Origin: CAZGQY01 sp964528035 | GTDB lineage: Bacteria; Pseudomonadota; Gammaproteobacteria; Methylococcales; UBA1147 | Assembly (NCBI GenBank): GCA_964528035.1 | Contig: CAZGQY010000243.1 | Location: 1-5,294 of the forward strand | Direction: 5' to 3' | DNA length: 5,294 nt | Shown here: positions 1-5,294 of the stretch, piece after piece | Layout of the letters: the number at the start of each line of letters is the position of its first letter | Position numbering within the stretch: the first letter of the stretch is position 1 | Program-made: the position numbers and the translations under genes | Notes under the pieces: generated by a model | Database searches by the model: none | The model's input: the letters and a program-made list of their open reading frames with translations, nothing else | What the model was told of the DNA's origin: nothing

Positions 1-131
1 GCGCATAGCAGGGCTACGCAACTGTTGCTACAACGCAGAAGACGGACAATAAGAGAAGTCAAGATTCGTATATTATTGAATCCTTGCTCCCCTAACCGTT
101 AATACAAGATTGAGGAGTACTAGGTAGCCCC
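1..131. other. Left-edge intergenic stretch, no supportable gene
   Basis: No convincing gene is visible. One plus-strand frame is open from the edge to a TAA at 50-52 and could be the last 16 codons of an upstream gene, but the peptide is not recognisable and another frame is open to about 102. Short imperfect stem-loops (TAGC-AGG-GCTA around 6-16 and GTTG-CTA-CAAC around 23-33) could belong to a terminator, but neither has a T-run. An AT-rich TATATTAT at 69-76 could serve as a -10 element for the lipoprotein gene, without a matching -35. Confidence 0.4.
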
Positions 132-527
132 ATGGTTAAAATGATTGCAGGATTATTAGTATTGCTATTTATTGTATTTGGCTGCGCTACAGAAAAAAGA
201 AGAAATGCTATTCACGATACACTCCGGCTGTACGAAAAAACACTGAGATGGGGGGCCTATAGAGAGGCACAAACGTTGAAGCTGGAAGTCCGTAAACCGC
301 TTCCGGAAGGCCTGAATGAGATAAAAGTAACCTCATACGAAATTGTTAGTCAGAGCGTAACCGAGGATGCTGATCAACTGGAGCAAACAGTAGAAATAAA
401 GTTCTACCATGAACAGCAGGGAATGATAAAAACTCTGATGGATCGGCAAACCTGGGTATACGACGATAAACTCGATGGATGGTTTTTAGAATCGGAATTA
501 CCCGATTTTATGTCAGCCATTCAATGA
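132..527 (+). CDS. Small outer-membrane-type lipoprotein of unknown function
   Basis: The 131-residue product starts with a hydrophobic signal peptide (residues 5-17) ending in a lipobox V-F-G-C with the lipidated cysteine at 18. The residue after it is Ala, so the Lol rule predicts outer-membrane sorting. The mature part of about 113 residues is soluble and charged: a helical segment at about 25-50 (leucine/arginine-rich, containing LRLYEKTLRWG), then alternating beta-like stretches with Trp-rich ends (RQTWVYDD, DGWFLES). I recognise the general look of uncharacterised proteobacterial lipoproteins but cannot name a family or function. Start choice: ATG at 132 has an AGG at 122-124 at short spacing and a stronger GAGGAG at 112-117 that lies rather far away. 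ATG at 141 (Met4) is a real alternative that also preserves the signal peptide. The gene converges on ycgN and overlaps it by 20 bp. Gene reality is well supported; function is unknown. Confidence 0.8.
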   Translation: MVKMIAGLLVLLFIVFGCATEKRRNAIHDTLRLYEKTLRWGAYREAQTLKLEVRKPLPEGLNEIKVTSYEIVSQSVTEDADQLEQTVEIKFYHEQQGMIKTLMDRQTWVYDDKLDGWFLESELPDFMSAIQ

Positions 528-945
528 CATGTTCGACAAGATCATTGGCATCGTCCTCAGTGATCGCATAGCTCCGAATGGATACGCCCGCTTCATGGAC
601 TGATTCCGGATTGCCGGTAATTAGCGGATGCCAGGAAGGCAGGTCTTTGTTCTCTGCTACCAATCGATAGGCACAGGTTGTTGGTAGCCAGTCATATTGT
701 AAATATTTTTCTGCTTTAATATCTTTACAGTCAGGAACCAGATGCGTGCGGTTCTGGTATTGTGTACAGCGGCAAGTTTTTAAATCAATAAGATTGCAGA
801 CAACGCTGGTAAAAAATATTTCATTAGTGTCTTCATCCTCGATTTTATTCAGGCAGCACTTGCCACAGCTGTCACACAGTGATTCCCATTCATCCTGGTT
901 CATTTCTTTGAGTGTTTTGGTTTGCCAGAATGGTTGTTTGTCCAT
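508..945 (-). CDS. ycgN: YcgN, UPF0260 cysteine-cluster protein
   Basis: This 145-residue protein matches the YcgN/UPF0260 (YkgJ-type Fe-S/zinc cluster) family over its full length; the Escherichia coli member is of similar size. Nine cysteines are visible: C24-x2-C27-x2-C30-C31 near the N-terminus, then C50, C58, C60, C73 and C91. Other landmarks are the N-terminal FW-x-TKTLKEMN segment, the EDEDT stretch (36-40), VPDC (70-73), WLPTTCAYRL (86-95) and the C-terminal WHPLITG (105-111). The cysteine arrangement implies metal or Fe-S binding; the cellular role of the family is not established. It is the last gene of a minus-strand unit, starting 15 bases after the stop of the M14-family gene, with only a weak AGG before its ATG. 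Its last 20 bp overlap the end of the convergent lipoprotein gene. The family assignment is firm; function is not known. Confidence 0.97.
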   Translation of the reverse strand: MDKQPFWQTKTLKEMNQDEWESLCDSCGKCCLNKIEDEDTNEIFFTSVVCNLIDLKTCRCTQYQNRTHLVPDCKDIKAEKYLQYDWLPTTCAYRLVAENKDLPSWHPLITGNPESVHEAGVSIRSYAITEDDANDLVEHVIEWLT

Positions 946-960
946 GTGCCTGTATTCTTG

Positions 961-1977
961 TTATAAAGCGATGCGTTCCATAATGTAACACAAACAATCT
1001 TGGCGAATGATATTCTCATCAAGTGTTAGCATGGATGGCATAACCTTTTTTTTAAATAAGCACTCGTTGTGTTCGTAATGAAAATATTTGTCGGTAACCT
1101 TTTTACCCCATTCGTCCTGCGCTATAACAGGAGGGCCTGCCGGTGACTTCAGTTTACCTAATACCGTGCCTTTTGGTATTTCAGTGAAATTCATATGATC
1201 TAGATCGCCATCGAGTCGCAGCATCACATTTTCCTGTCTAAAGCTAAATGAGATGTTTTCAGGAATAGATACTTGCGCAACCGTATGAAACAGATCCATA
1301 TGGCTTGCAGTGATCGAATCGTTAGGCAGGTGTGTTAGATGCAGGCAGGTATCCAAATAGTCCAATGCATGTTGAACCCCGAAGGACTGTCCGGGTTTAC
1401 CGCACTCGAGAGTAACCGATGGGCAGTAGGGGGCAAATGCAGCGGAGAGAACCCCTTTGGGACGAACAAAATAGACAACCAAACGACTGAATAAATTTGC
1501 CAGTTGCAGAAAACGATTATCCAGCACATTCACACAGGCATAATGTGGATTGAGTCCGGTATTGTTGTGGACATCAATGCTTGCAAAAACCCCTCGTCTC
1601 GACATTTCGGCGACAACCGATCGAGTCACATCGGTTTCTGCACACTCCGGGAGTTCAGTTCCTGGCCAGATGCGATTATAGTCCGGTTGTGACTCCAGGC
1701 GGCGCGATTGATACCGGGCGGCCTCAATGTTGCCAAAAAATATCGAAACGGATCGTGGTAATGAGCGCGACCTATATTTTTTCAGTAATGACTGTACAGC
1801 CAATAGTCCCGTTATTTCGTTTCCATGAAGTAATACCGAGATGAATAACGGAGGGTCTATCTGTCCCGAGAGGTGAATTAGGCTGGGTTGGGGCAGAATT
1901 TCATAAAGCTGTTGCGGAAGGATATCAAGTAATCCATCCGGTATATTATCCAATTGATTCAATTTAAGCCGATTCAT
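961..1977 (-). CDS. Aspartoacylase / succinylglutamate desuccinylase-family zinc deacylase
   Basis: This 338-residue cytoplasmic protein (no signal peptide) has the M14-like zinc hydrolase fold of the AstE/ASPA family. The zinc site is visible as H51-G-N-E54 and H137 in D135-V-H-N-N-T. A substrate-binding DYNR (99-102) follows GN at 82-83, as in the family's N-x-R...D-x-NR signature. The presumed catalytic glutamate is E191 in TLECG (189-193). A beta-rich C-terminal domain runs from about 230 to the end. Family members hydrolyse N-acyl amino acids (N-acetylaspartate, N-succinylglutamate) or related amides. True AstE normally sits in an arginine-catabolism ast operon, which is absent here, so AstE activity should not be assumed. 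The ATG lies one base after the TGA of the upstream GCS2 gene, implying translational coupling, and ycgN follows after 15 bases. All key catalytic residues are intact. The substrate is unknown and may be the product of the GCS2 enzyme (inference). Confidence 0.92.
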   Translation of the reverse strand: MNRLKLNQLDNIPDGLLDILPQQLYEILPQPSLIHLSGQIDPPLFISVLLHGNEITGLLAVQSLLKKYRSRSLPRSVSIFFGNIEAARYQSRRLESQPDYNRIWPGTELPECAETDVTRSVVAEMSRRGVFASIDVHNNTGLNPHYACVNVLDNRFLQLANLFSRLVVYFVRPKGVLSAAFAPYCPSVTLECGKPGQSFGVQHALDYLDTCLHLTHLPNDSITASHMDLFHTVAQVSIPENISFSFRQENVMLRLDGDLDHMNFTEIPKGTVLGKLKSPAGPPVIAQDEWGKKVTDKYFHYEHNECLFKKKVMPSMLTLDENIIRQDCLCYIMERIAL

Positions 1978-1978
1978 G

Positions 1979-3409
1979 TCATATTTTCCAGCTATGAACC
2001 GGTTGCCCTGACCATTGATTCCGGTGGTAAGCGGACGTCATTGAAACCAGGTTACATTGATTTTTAAAGCAATACTGACGTTGCCAGGCGGCGCCGGTTT
2101 GACCGGATTCCGCACGTTGTCGAATGATATCCAGATACTTGTCGGCGTCAGAGTGTGAAATATTCAAATGTCGCAGACCGATTCTTGCCTGGGGAATCAA
2201 AGTCGATAAAATCAAATTTCGTATCTTAACTTTGTCGGCGTCCAGCCAGACAATTGTTGAGTCGAGACCATAGCGTGCGCATTGATAAAAATTGTCTTTG
2301 CATTGGTGGAATGGGATTTCTGGTTCCTGATCGATGTAATCGTCTACCAGAAATTTTGTCAGGCCGTAATAAAAAGCCGCGTTCGCCAGCATATCGATAA
2401 CGGTGGGACCTGCGGGAATAACACGGTGTTCAATACGAACGTGCGGGGTTCCATCCTGATCAAAGCCGATAAGAGGTCTGTTCCAGCGCCAGATAGTTCC
2501 GTTATGGAGTCGAAGATATTCAAAATCCTGTGGTTTGGAATCAAAATGGATCGGTAATAGGACAGGATAGTGTTCTAAATTCTCAGAAAAACACTCCATA
2601 ATCGATTTGCGTGCGTAGTCTGTACCAAAACTGACCCGGCGCAATGGCCCGTTTGCGACTGCATCGTAACCTCCTATTTCTACTGACTGCTCAAATAAGG
2701 GGATGCGAGTTTCTGACCAGAGATCCTTGCCAAATAAATAGGGTGCATTAGCACTAATTGCCACGCAGGCAGCAGATGCAATGATTGAAGCGTTATAGAA
2801 TTGAACAGCAGAATTTAAGGGTATTTGCAAATGAATCTGGAAGGATGTTGCCGCAGATTCGAGCATTACATCGTGATGTGTGAGCCTTAAATGTTCTATA
2901 CCGCCAATATCCAGAAAGATCGGTTTTCCTCGAGCACTGAGAACCTGCTGATTGAGTGCACGGTAGCGATTAAGATCCGACATATTTGATAGGTTCAATT
3001 CGGATTGTTTCAATGTCGGCAGACTGCCAATCATAATCAGATTATGATTCATGGATTCAGCGGTAAATCGCGCTTCTTCGCAAATATTGCCCAGATCTTT
3101 ATGAATGGTTTTGAAAGCATCCTGATTCAGCTCAACAGGCTGATTATTCAATTCAATGTTAAATTTGGCGAGTTCGGCCGAGGCTAGAGGGTTATTTAGC
3201 CGATCAAGGTAGACGTCGTTTATCGCGGAGGGGTGCATGCTGGAATCGACCAGCCAGGCCTCGATTTCGAATCCGGCAACGGCTTCCTTTTGTGAAAGAG
3301 ATTTGCTTTCTATAAGGTTGTTGAGAGTTTCAGTCTCGATTTTAAGATGGTTATAATAATTATCGAAATCTTTTCGGGAAAAAGATGTTTTATCGATTTC
3401 TTGTCCCAT
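1979..3409 (-). CDS. Glutamate-cysteine ligase family 2 (GCS2)-like amidoligase
   Basis: This 476-residue soluble protein has the layout of the GCS2 family, related to the glutamine-synthetase fold, whose members form amide bonds to glutamate or similar acids using ATP. Visible landmarks: GFEIEAWL (46-53) with the paired metal-binding acids E48 and E50; an FNIELNNQP segment (83-91); IGSLPTL (127-133); the RYRALN segment (148-153); SFQIHLQIP (189-197), equivalent to the family's histidine-containing strand; NAPYLFG (221-227); and RIEHRVIPAGPT (325-336), carrying likely nucleotide/metal-binding Arg and Glu. The C-terminal tail has TGAAWQ (438-443) and ends in a PVHSW segment. It is longer than E. 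coli YbdK (about 370 residues) and closer in size to proteobacterial plant-type GCLs. The ATG at 3409 is the only early Met and lacks a clear Shine-Dalgarno. The gene leads a tight unit with the M14-type deacylase. No glutathione synthetase is nearby, so glutathione synthesis is possible but not favoured; the true acceptor is unknown. Confidence 0.92.
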   Translation of the reverse strand: MGQEIDKTSFSRKDFDNYYNHLKIETETLNNLIESKSLSQKEAVAGFEIEAWLVDSSMHPSAINDVYLDRLNNPLASAELAKFNIELNNQPVELNQDAFKTIHKDLGNICEEARFTAESMNHNLIMIGSLPTLKQSELNLSNMSDLNRYRALNQQVLSARGKPIFLDIGGIEHLRLTHHDVMLESAATSFQIHLQIPLNSAVQFYNASIIASAACVAISANAPYLFGKDLWSETRIPLFEQSVEIGGYDAVANGPLRRVSFGTDYARKSIMECFSENLEHYPVLLPIHFDSKPQDFEYLRLHNGTIWRWNRPLIGFDQDGTPHVRIEHRVIPAGPTVIDMLANAAFYYGLTKFLVDDYIDQEPEIPFHQCKDNFYQCARYGLDSTIVWLDADKVKIRNLILSTLIPQARIGLRHLNISHSDADKYLDIIRQRAESGQTGAAWQRQYCFKNQCNLVSMTSAYHRNQWSGQPVHSWKI

Positions 3410-3572
3410 ATTAAACTATGAATTTGTTATTGATGAACGGAACAAATTGTTCGAGGAAGCTTTGAATGAATATTGCTCAGGTTGTTATTATTTTGCATTA
3501 GATTGAAGACATTATGTGCAGTCTGGAGCATACCTGATAATTTGATGAATCTAAATATTTCCGGCTTGAGTC
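3410..3572 (-). promoter_or_regulatory. Presumed leader/promoter region of the GCS2-M14-ycgN unit
   Basis: This 163-bp AT-rich gap separates the PHP gene from the GCS2 gene, both on the minus strand, and is the only place a dedicated promoter for the three-gene unit could lie. A CATAAT sequence on the minus strand, about 100 bases upstream of the ATG, could be a -10 element but has no good -35. No convincing Rho-independent terminator for the PHP gene is visible, so read-through from upstream is possible. The inverted repeats near the GCS2 start are listed separately. Confidence 0.35.
3421..3452 (-). repeat. Nested inverted repeats just upstream of the GCS2 start
   Basis: Two inverted repeats share an arm. 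GAACAA-A-TTGTTC at 3440-3452 is a perfect 13-base dyad. AATTTGTT (3421-3428) pairs perfectly with AACAAATT (3441-3448) across a 12-base loop. They lie 11 to 43 bases before the ATG at 3409, so in RNA they would form alternative hairpins in the leader, and in DNA they could be an operator with three half-sites. The element is read directly from the sequence; a regulatory role is inference. Confidence 0.45.
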
Positions 3573-4406
3573 CTAAATCCATTTTTTCCATACTGGAGTA
3601 ATATCCGTGGGCATGGCTTTTAATCTGCCGAGTTCGATCCAGGGAGAATCTGGAGTATGGAAATCGGAACCGACGGAGCCCTGTAAATCAAAATCGCGGG
3701 CAAACCTGGCGCTCACGGATATGTCATCTTTATTGCTGTTTCCGCACACGACCTCGATTCCCTGGCCGCCATTTTCCTTGAACGCAGTGAGAAGTTTTCT
3801 CAGGCGGGTTGCTGTTATTTTATAGCGTCTAGGATGAGCCAAAACAGCAGTACCTCCTGCTTCGGTAATCCATTTTAAACCTTCCGATAAATCTACCCAT
3901 TTTGCTGCAACATAGCCAGGTTTGCCGCGTTTTAGGTACAGATCAAATGCTTTTTGCATGGTCGAAACTACTTTTCTTTCGACCAGAACCCGTGCGACAT
4001 GAGTACGAGTTATCATGCCATTTCCCGCGAGATGGCATGCATCTCTGTAAATATCTTCAAAGCCCTTTTTTTCAAGTTGGTGTCCCATCTTTATTGCGCG
4101 TTCTATACGAAGTGACTTTATTGATGCTGTTCCTTCTTTTAGCGGAGGATAATGGCGATTAATATTAAGCCCAATGATGTGAAAACATTGTTTTTCCCAA
4201 TTCACGGATAATTCAATACCCGGAATCAATTGGATTTCCAATTGTTTGGCGATTCTTTCAGCTTCCACGAGTCCATCGGTTGTATCATGATCCGTGAGTG
4301 CCATGTGCTGAACGCCTTGTTGTTTGGCTCGGGTAATGACATCAGTTGGACTAAGAGTGCCGTCTGACGCTGTAGAGTGGCAATGAAAATCAAAAATGGA
4401 GGTCAT
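3573..4406 (-). CDS. rnm: PHP-domain RNase AM / nucleoside 3',5'-bisphosphate phosphatase (YciV/TrpH family)
   Basis: The protein of 277 residues has the full PHP-domain metal site: H8 and H10 in FDFHCH, D15 in ASDG, D39-H40-D41 in LTDHDT, E65 in IPGIEL, H76, H136 in RTHVAR, H191 in AHPRRY, and D248/H250 in GSDFHTP. Its length and motif order match E. coli YciV/TrpH (RNase AM), a 5'-3' exoribonuclease that trims rRNA 5' ends. Related enzymes release phosphate from 3',5'-bisphosphonucleotides such as pAp. The open frame extends upstream to a TTG at 4475, which would add 23 residues (SKKLHSLICRR and so on) unlike the family. The ATG at 4406 puts the first PHP histidine at residue 8, as in relatives, so I start there, although its Shine-Dalgarno is weak. 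It is a stand-alone minus-strand gene here, 157 bp after the membrane-protein gene and with no tryptophan genes or yciO in view. All catalytic residues are intact. Confidence 0.94.
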   Translation of the reverse strand: MTSIFDFHCHSTASDGTLSPTDVITRAKQQGVQHMALTDHDTTDGLVEAERIAKQLEIQLIPGIELSVNWEKQCFHIIGLNINRHYPPLKEGTASIKSLRIERAIKMGHQLEKKGFEDIYRDACHLAGNGMITRTHVARVLVERKVVSTMQKAFDLYLKRGKPGYVAAKWVDLSEGLKWITEAGGTAVLAHPRRYKITATRLRKLLTAFKENGGQGIEVVCGNSNKDDISVSARFARDFDLQGSVGSDFHTPDSPWIELGRLKAMPTDITPVWKKWI

Positions 4407-4563
4407 AAATTTCTGTTCTGAGACGAATATTGATCTACGGCAAATGAGTGAATGCAGCTTTTTCGAAGCGGCCAATCTATTTTCGGGTTTTGTCCTCGTA
4501 ATCGATTAGGTAACGAGTATCTATCCCAAGCCAGGCTGCCAGATTAATTCTAATTTGCTAATC

Positions 4564-5004
4564 TTATACATTTTGATTTAAGATTTCTGCACCTTCACCA
4601 CCAAACCGGGTCGCAAAGTAATCGATAACAAACCCGACAATCACGCCTTCCAATACCAACCAGAAAGGCGAAGATAATAACCCGTTGTTGCCAAATGCGG
4701 ATACCATCAATTGCTCGAGTGTATCATAAGCGATCAGGCTAATAATAAAATTCAACCAGCCTCCGACATACGGGCCTCGAAACCACCATGGTATAGCGAT
4801 ATTGATAAGCGGGGCTTTTGTGTATACACCAAAAACGCCAATAATTGCGCCGAAAGTGATATACCAAAGAAAAAATCCCCAGGTTAAAGCAGTACTGGAT
4901 CCCGGTAAAAAATACGGGATAAAAATAAAAGCAAGCAAACCGATCAGAAAACCGATACCTTTTCCGACAGCAATACGTGTTGTTAATGAATTTGATTGAA
5001 ACAT
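4564..5004 (-). CDS. Small four-helix inner-membrane protein, family not recognised
   Basis: This 146-residue protein has no cleavable signal but about four hydrophobic segments: 12-33, 39-61, 80-100 (moderately polar) and 112-131. Between the second and third lies an aromatic/glycine patch, PWWFRGPYVGGWLNF (72-86), the most distinctive part and probably a re-entrant or interfacial loop. The third segment carries DTLEQL (94-99) and the last contains an Asp within VIDYFATRF, so the helices are not purely greasy and may pack as a bundle or oligomer. Translation is well supported: on the minus strand TGAGGTA (5011-5017) sits at a good distance from the ATG at 5004. I do not recognise a characterised family and assign no function. 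The next gene on the strand (PHP) follows after 157 bp, so an operon is uncertain. Two in-frame stops (TAA, then TAG two codons later) end the gene. Confidence 0.85.
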   Translation of the reverse strand: MFQSNSLTTRIAVGKGIGFLIGLLAFIFIPYFLPGSSTALTWGFFLWYITFGAIIGVFGVYTKAPLINIAIPWWFRGPYVGGWLNFIISLIAYDTLEQLMVSAFGNNGLLSSPFWLVLEGVIVGFVIDYFATRFGGEGAEILNQNV

Positions 5005-5010
5005 AATAAT

Positions 5011-5017
5011 TACCTCA
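5011..5017 (-). promoter_or_regulatory. Shine-Dalgarno of the membrane-protein gene
   Basis: On the minus strand TGAGGTA lies six bases before the ATG at 5004. It is the best ribosome-binding site in the window and fixes the start of the 146-residue protein. Confidence 0.75.
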
Positions 5018-5096
5018 CGGTGTTGATATTTGATTTTCGGATCGCTACCCAGATTTTTGGCTGCATGTGCAATAAGAAAATAACGACTGATCCAGG

Positions 5097-5117
5097 GCGC
5101 AAGTGATTGGCTTGCGC
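5097..5117. repeat. Perfect 7-bp inverted repeat, GCGCAAG-N7-CTTGCGC
   Basis: The arms GCGCAAG (5097-5103) and CTTGCGC (5111-5117) flank a 7-base spacer. The dyad lies about 93 bp upstream of the membrane-protein start, and is GC-rich in otherwise AT-rich DNA. No T-run follows on either strand, so it is not a canonical Rho-independent terminator. It could be an operator for the leftward gene, or a terminator lacking a T-tract for a rightward transcript. The structure is certain; its role is inference. Confidence 0.5.
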
Positions 5118-5241
5118 ATAATGAATTTGATCAATTGATTATTTCTTGGTTCCCTAATATTGTCTTTCCCAGAGAATCCAGTAATAGATTTCAACACTCT
5201 TGTTTACAGAAGGGAATATAAACATTCTAAAAATGTAACTG

Positions 5242-5294
5242 CTCGCCCCTCTATGGGTGATCTGTTCCGGAAGACGCCGTAAATACATCCTTGT
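5242..5294. repeat. Possible edge of a dispersed intergenic repeat (runs off window)
   Basis: The last ~50 bases (GCTCGCCCC..., TGTTCCGGAAGACGCCG, TAAATACATCC) are richer in GC than the intergenic DNA to their left and have no coding frame of note. The TTCCGGAA palindrome followed by GACGCCGTAAATACATCC resembles short repeats I recall between genes in several gammaproteobacterial genomes. This rests on recollection of a pattern, not on a second copy in this window, and the element would be truncated by the window edge. Confidence 0.3.

Noticed and set aside
490..507. AATCGG-N6-CCGATT as a Rho-independent terminator for ycgN
   Set aside because: On the minus strand the stem is followed by CTAAAAACC, not a T-run, and the stem is only 6 bp, AT-containing and inside the lipoprotein coding sequence.
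746..988. Plus-strand open frame of 80 codons opposite ycgN
   Set aside because: It lies antisense over ycgN, whose protein is clearly conserved; the antisense peptide has no recognisable features.
1335..1844. Several short open frames on both strands inside the deacylase gene
   Set aside because: They are out-of-frame shadows of a gene with intact catalytic motifs, with no independent start signals.
961..1977. Calling the deacylase astE
   Set aside because: The family motifs fit AstE, but there is no arginine-succinyltransferase operon nearby and aspartoacylase-like relatives have varied substrates.
2282..3187. Short open frames within the GCS2 gene (plus and minus strands)
   Set aside because: Shadows of the amidoligase coding region; the peptides lack family resemblance.
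3440..3452. GAACAAATTGTTC as a LexA (SOS) box
   Set aside because: Gammaproteobacterial LexA sites are CTGT-N8-ACAG, and the Gram-positive GAAC-N4-GTTC type has a different spacer; neither fits.
3607..4162. Plus-strand open frames opposite the PHP gene
   Set aside because: Antisense to a gene with every expected metal-binding motif; no ribosome sites or protein-like features.
4802..4999. Plus-strand open frame of 65 codons opposite the membrane-protein gene
   Set aside because: The opposite strand has a strong Shine-Dalgarno and a coherent helical protein; this lysine/proline-rich frame mirrors hydrophobic codons.
5127..5140. TTGATCAATTGATT as an FNR/CRP-type site
   Set aside because: The FNR consensus TTGAT-N4-ATCAA is not met; the right half reads TGATT.

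Overview
This window looks like ordinary chromosomal DNA from a gammaproteobacterium of moderate GC content. The clearest taxonomic pointer is a full-length YcgN (UPF0260) protein. A PHP-domain phosphatase/ribonuclease of the YciV/TrpH type and a small outer-membrane-type lipoprotein fit the same picture. The genus cannot be fixed from the sequence. I see no phage, plasmid, IS, CRISPR, rRNA or tRNA signature.

Layout, left to right. Positions 1-131 hold no supportable gene. A plus-strand lipoprotein of unknown function runs 132-527. Everything else is on the minus strand, read right to left. An orphan four-helix membrane protein (5004-4564) comes first. It is followed by a PHP-family RNase AM/nucleoside-bisphosphate phosphatase (4406-3573, restarted at an internal ATG). 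After a 163-bp gap comes a compact three-gene unit: a glutamate-cysteine-ligase-like (GCS2) amidoligase (3409-1979), an aspartoacylase/succinylglutamate-desuccinylase-like M14-fold deacylase (1977-961), and YcgN (945-508). The first two are separated by one base and YcgN follows after 15 bases. The end of ycgN overlaps the end of the plus-strand lipoprotein gene by 20 bp, tail to tail.

The most interesting part is the GCS2-M14 pair. One enzyme belongs to a family that makes amide (gamma-glutamyl-type) bonds using ATP, and its coupled partner belongs to a family that hydrolyses N-acyl amino-acid amide bonds with zinc. The pair suggests synthesis and trimming or recycling of an unidentified amide-linked metabolite or peptide tag, rather than ordinary glutathione synthesis. 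No glutathione synthetase or RimK-like ATP-grasp partner lies in the window.

Non-coding structure worth noting: nested inverted repeats directly upstream of the GCS2 start, which lacks a clear Shine-Dalgarno sequence; a perfect 7-bp inverted repeat upstream of the membrane-protein gene; an in-frame run of 26 sense codons just past the tandem stops of that gene; and a right-hand end that resembles the edge of a dispersed intergenic repeat.
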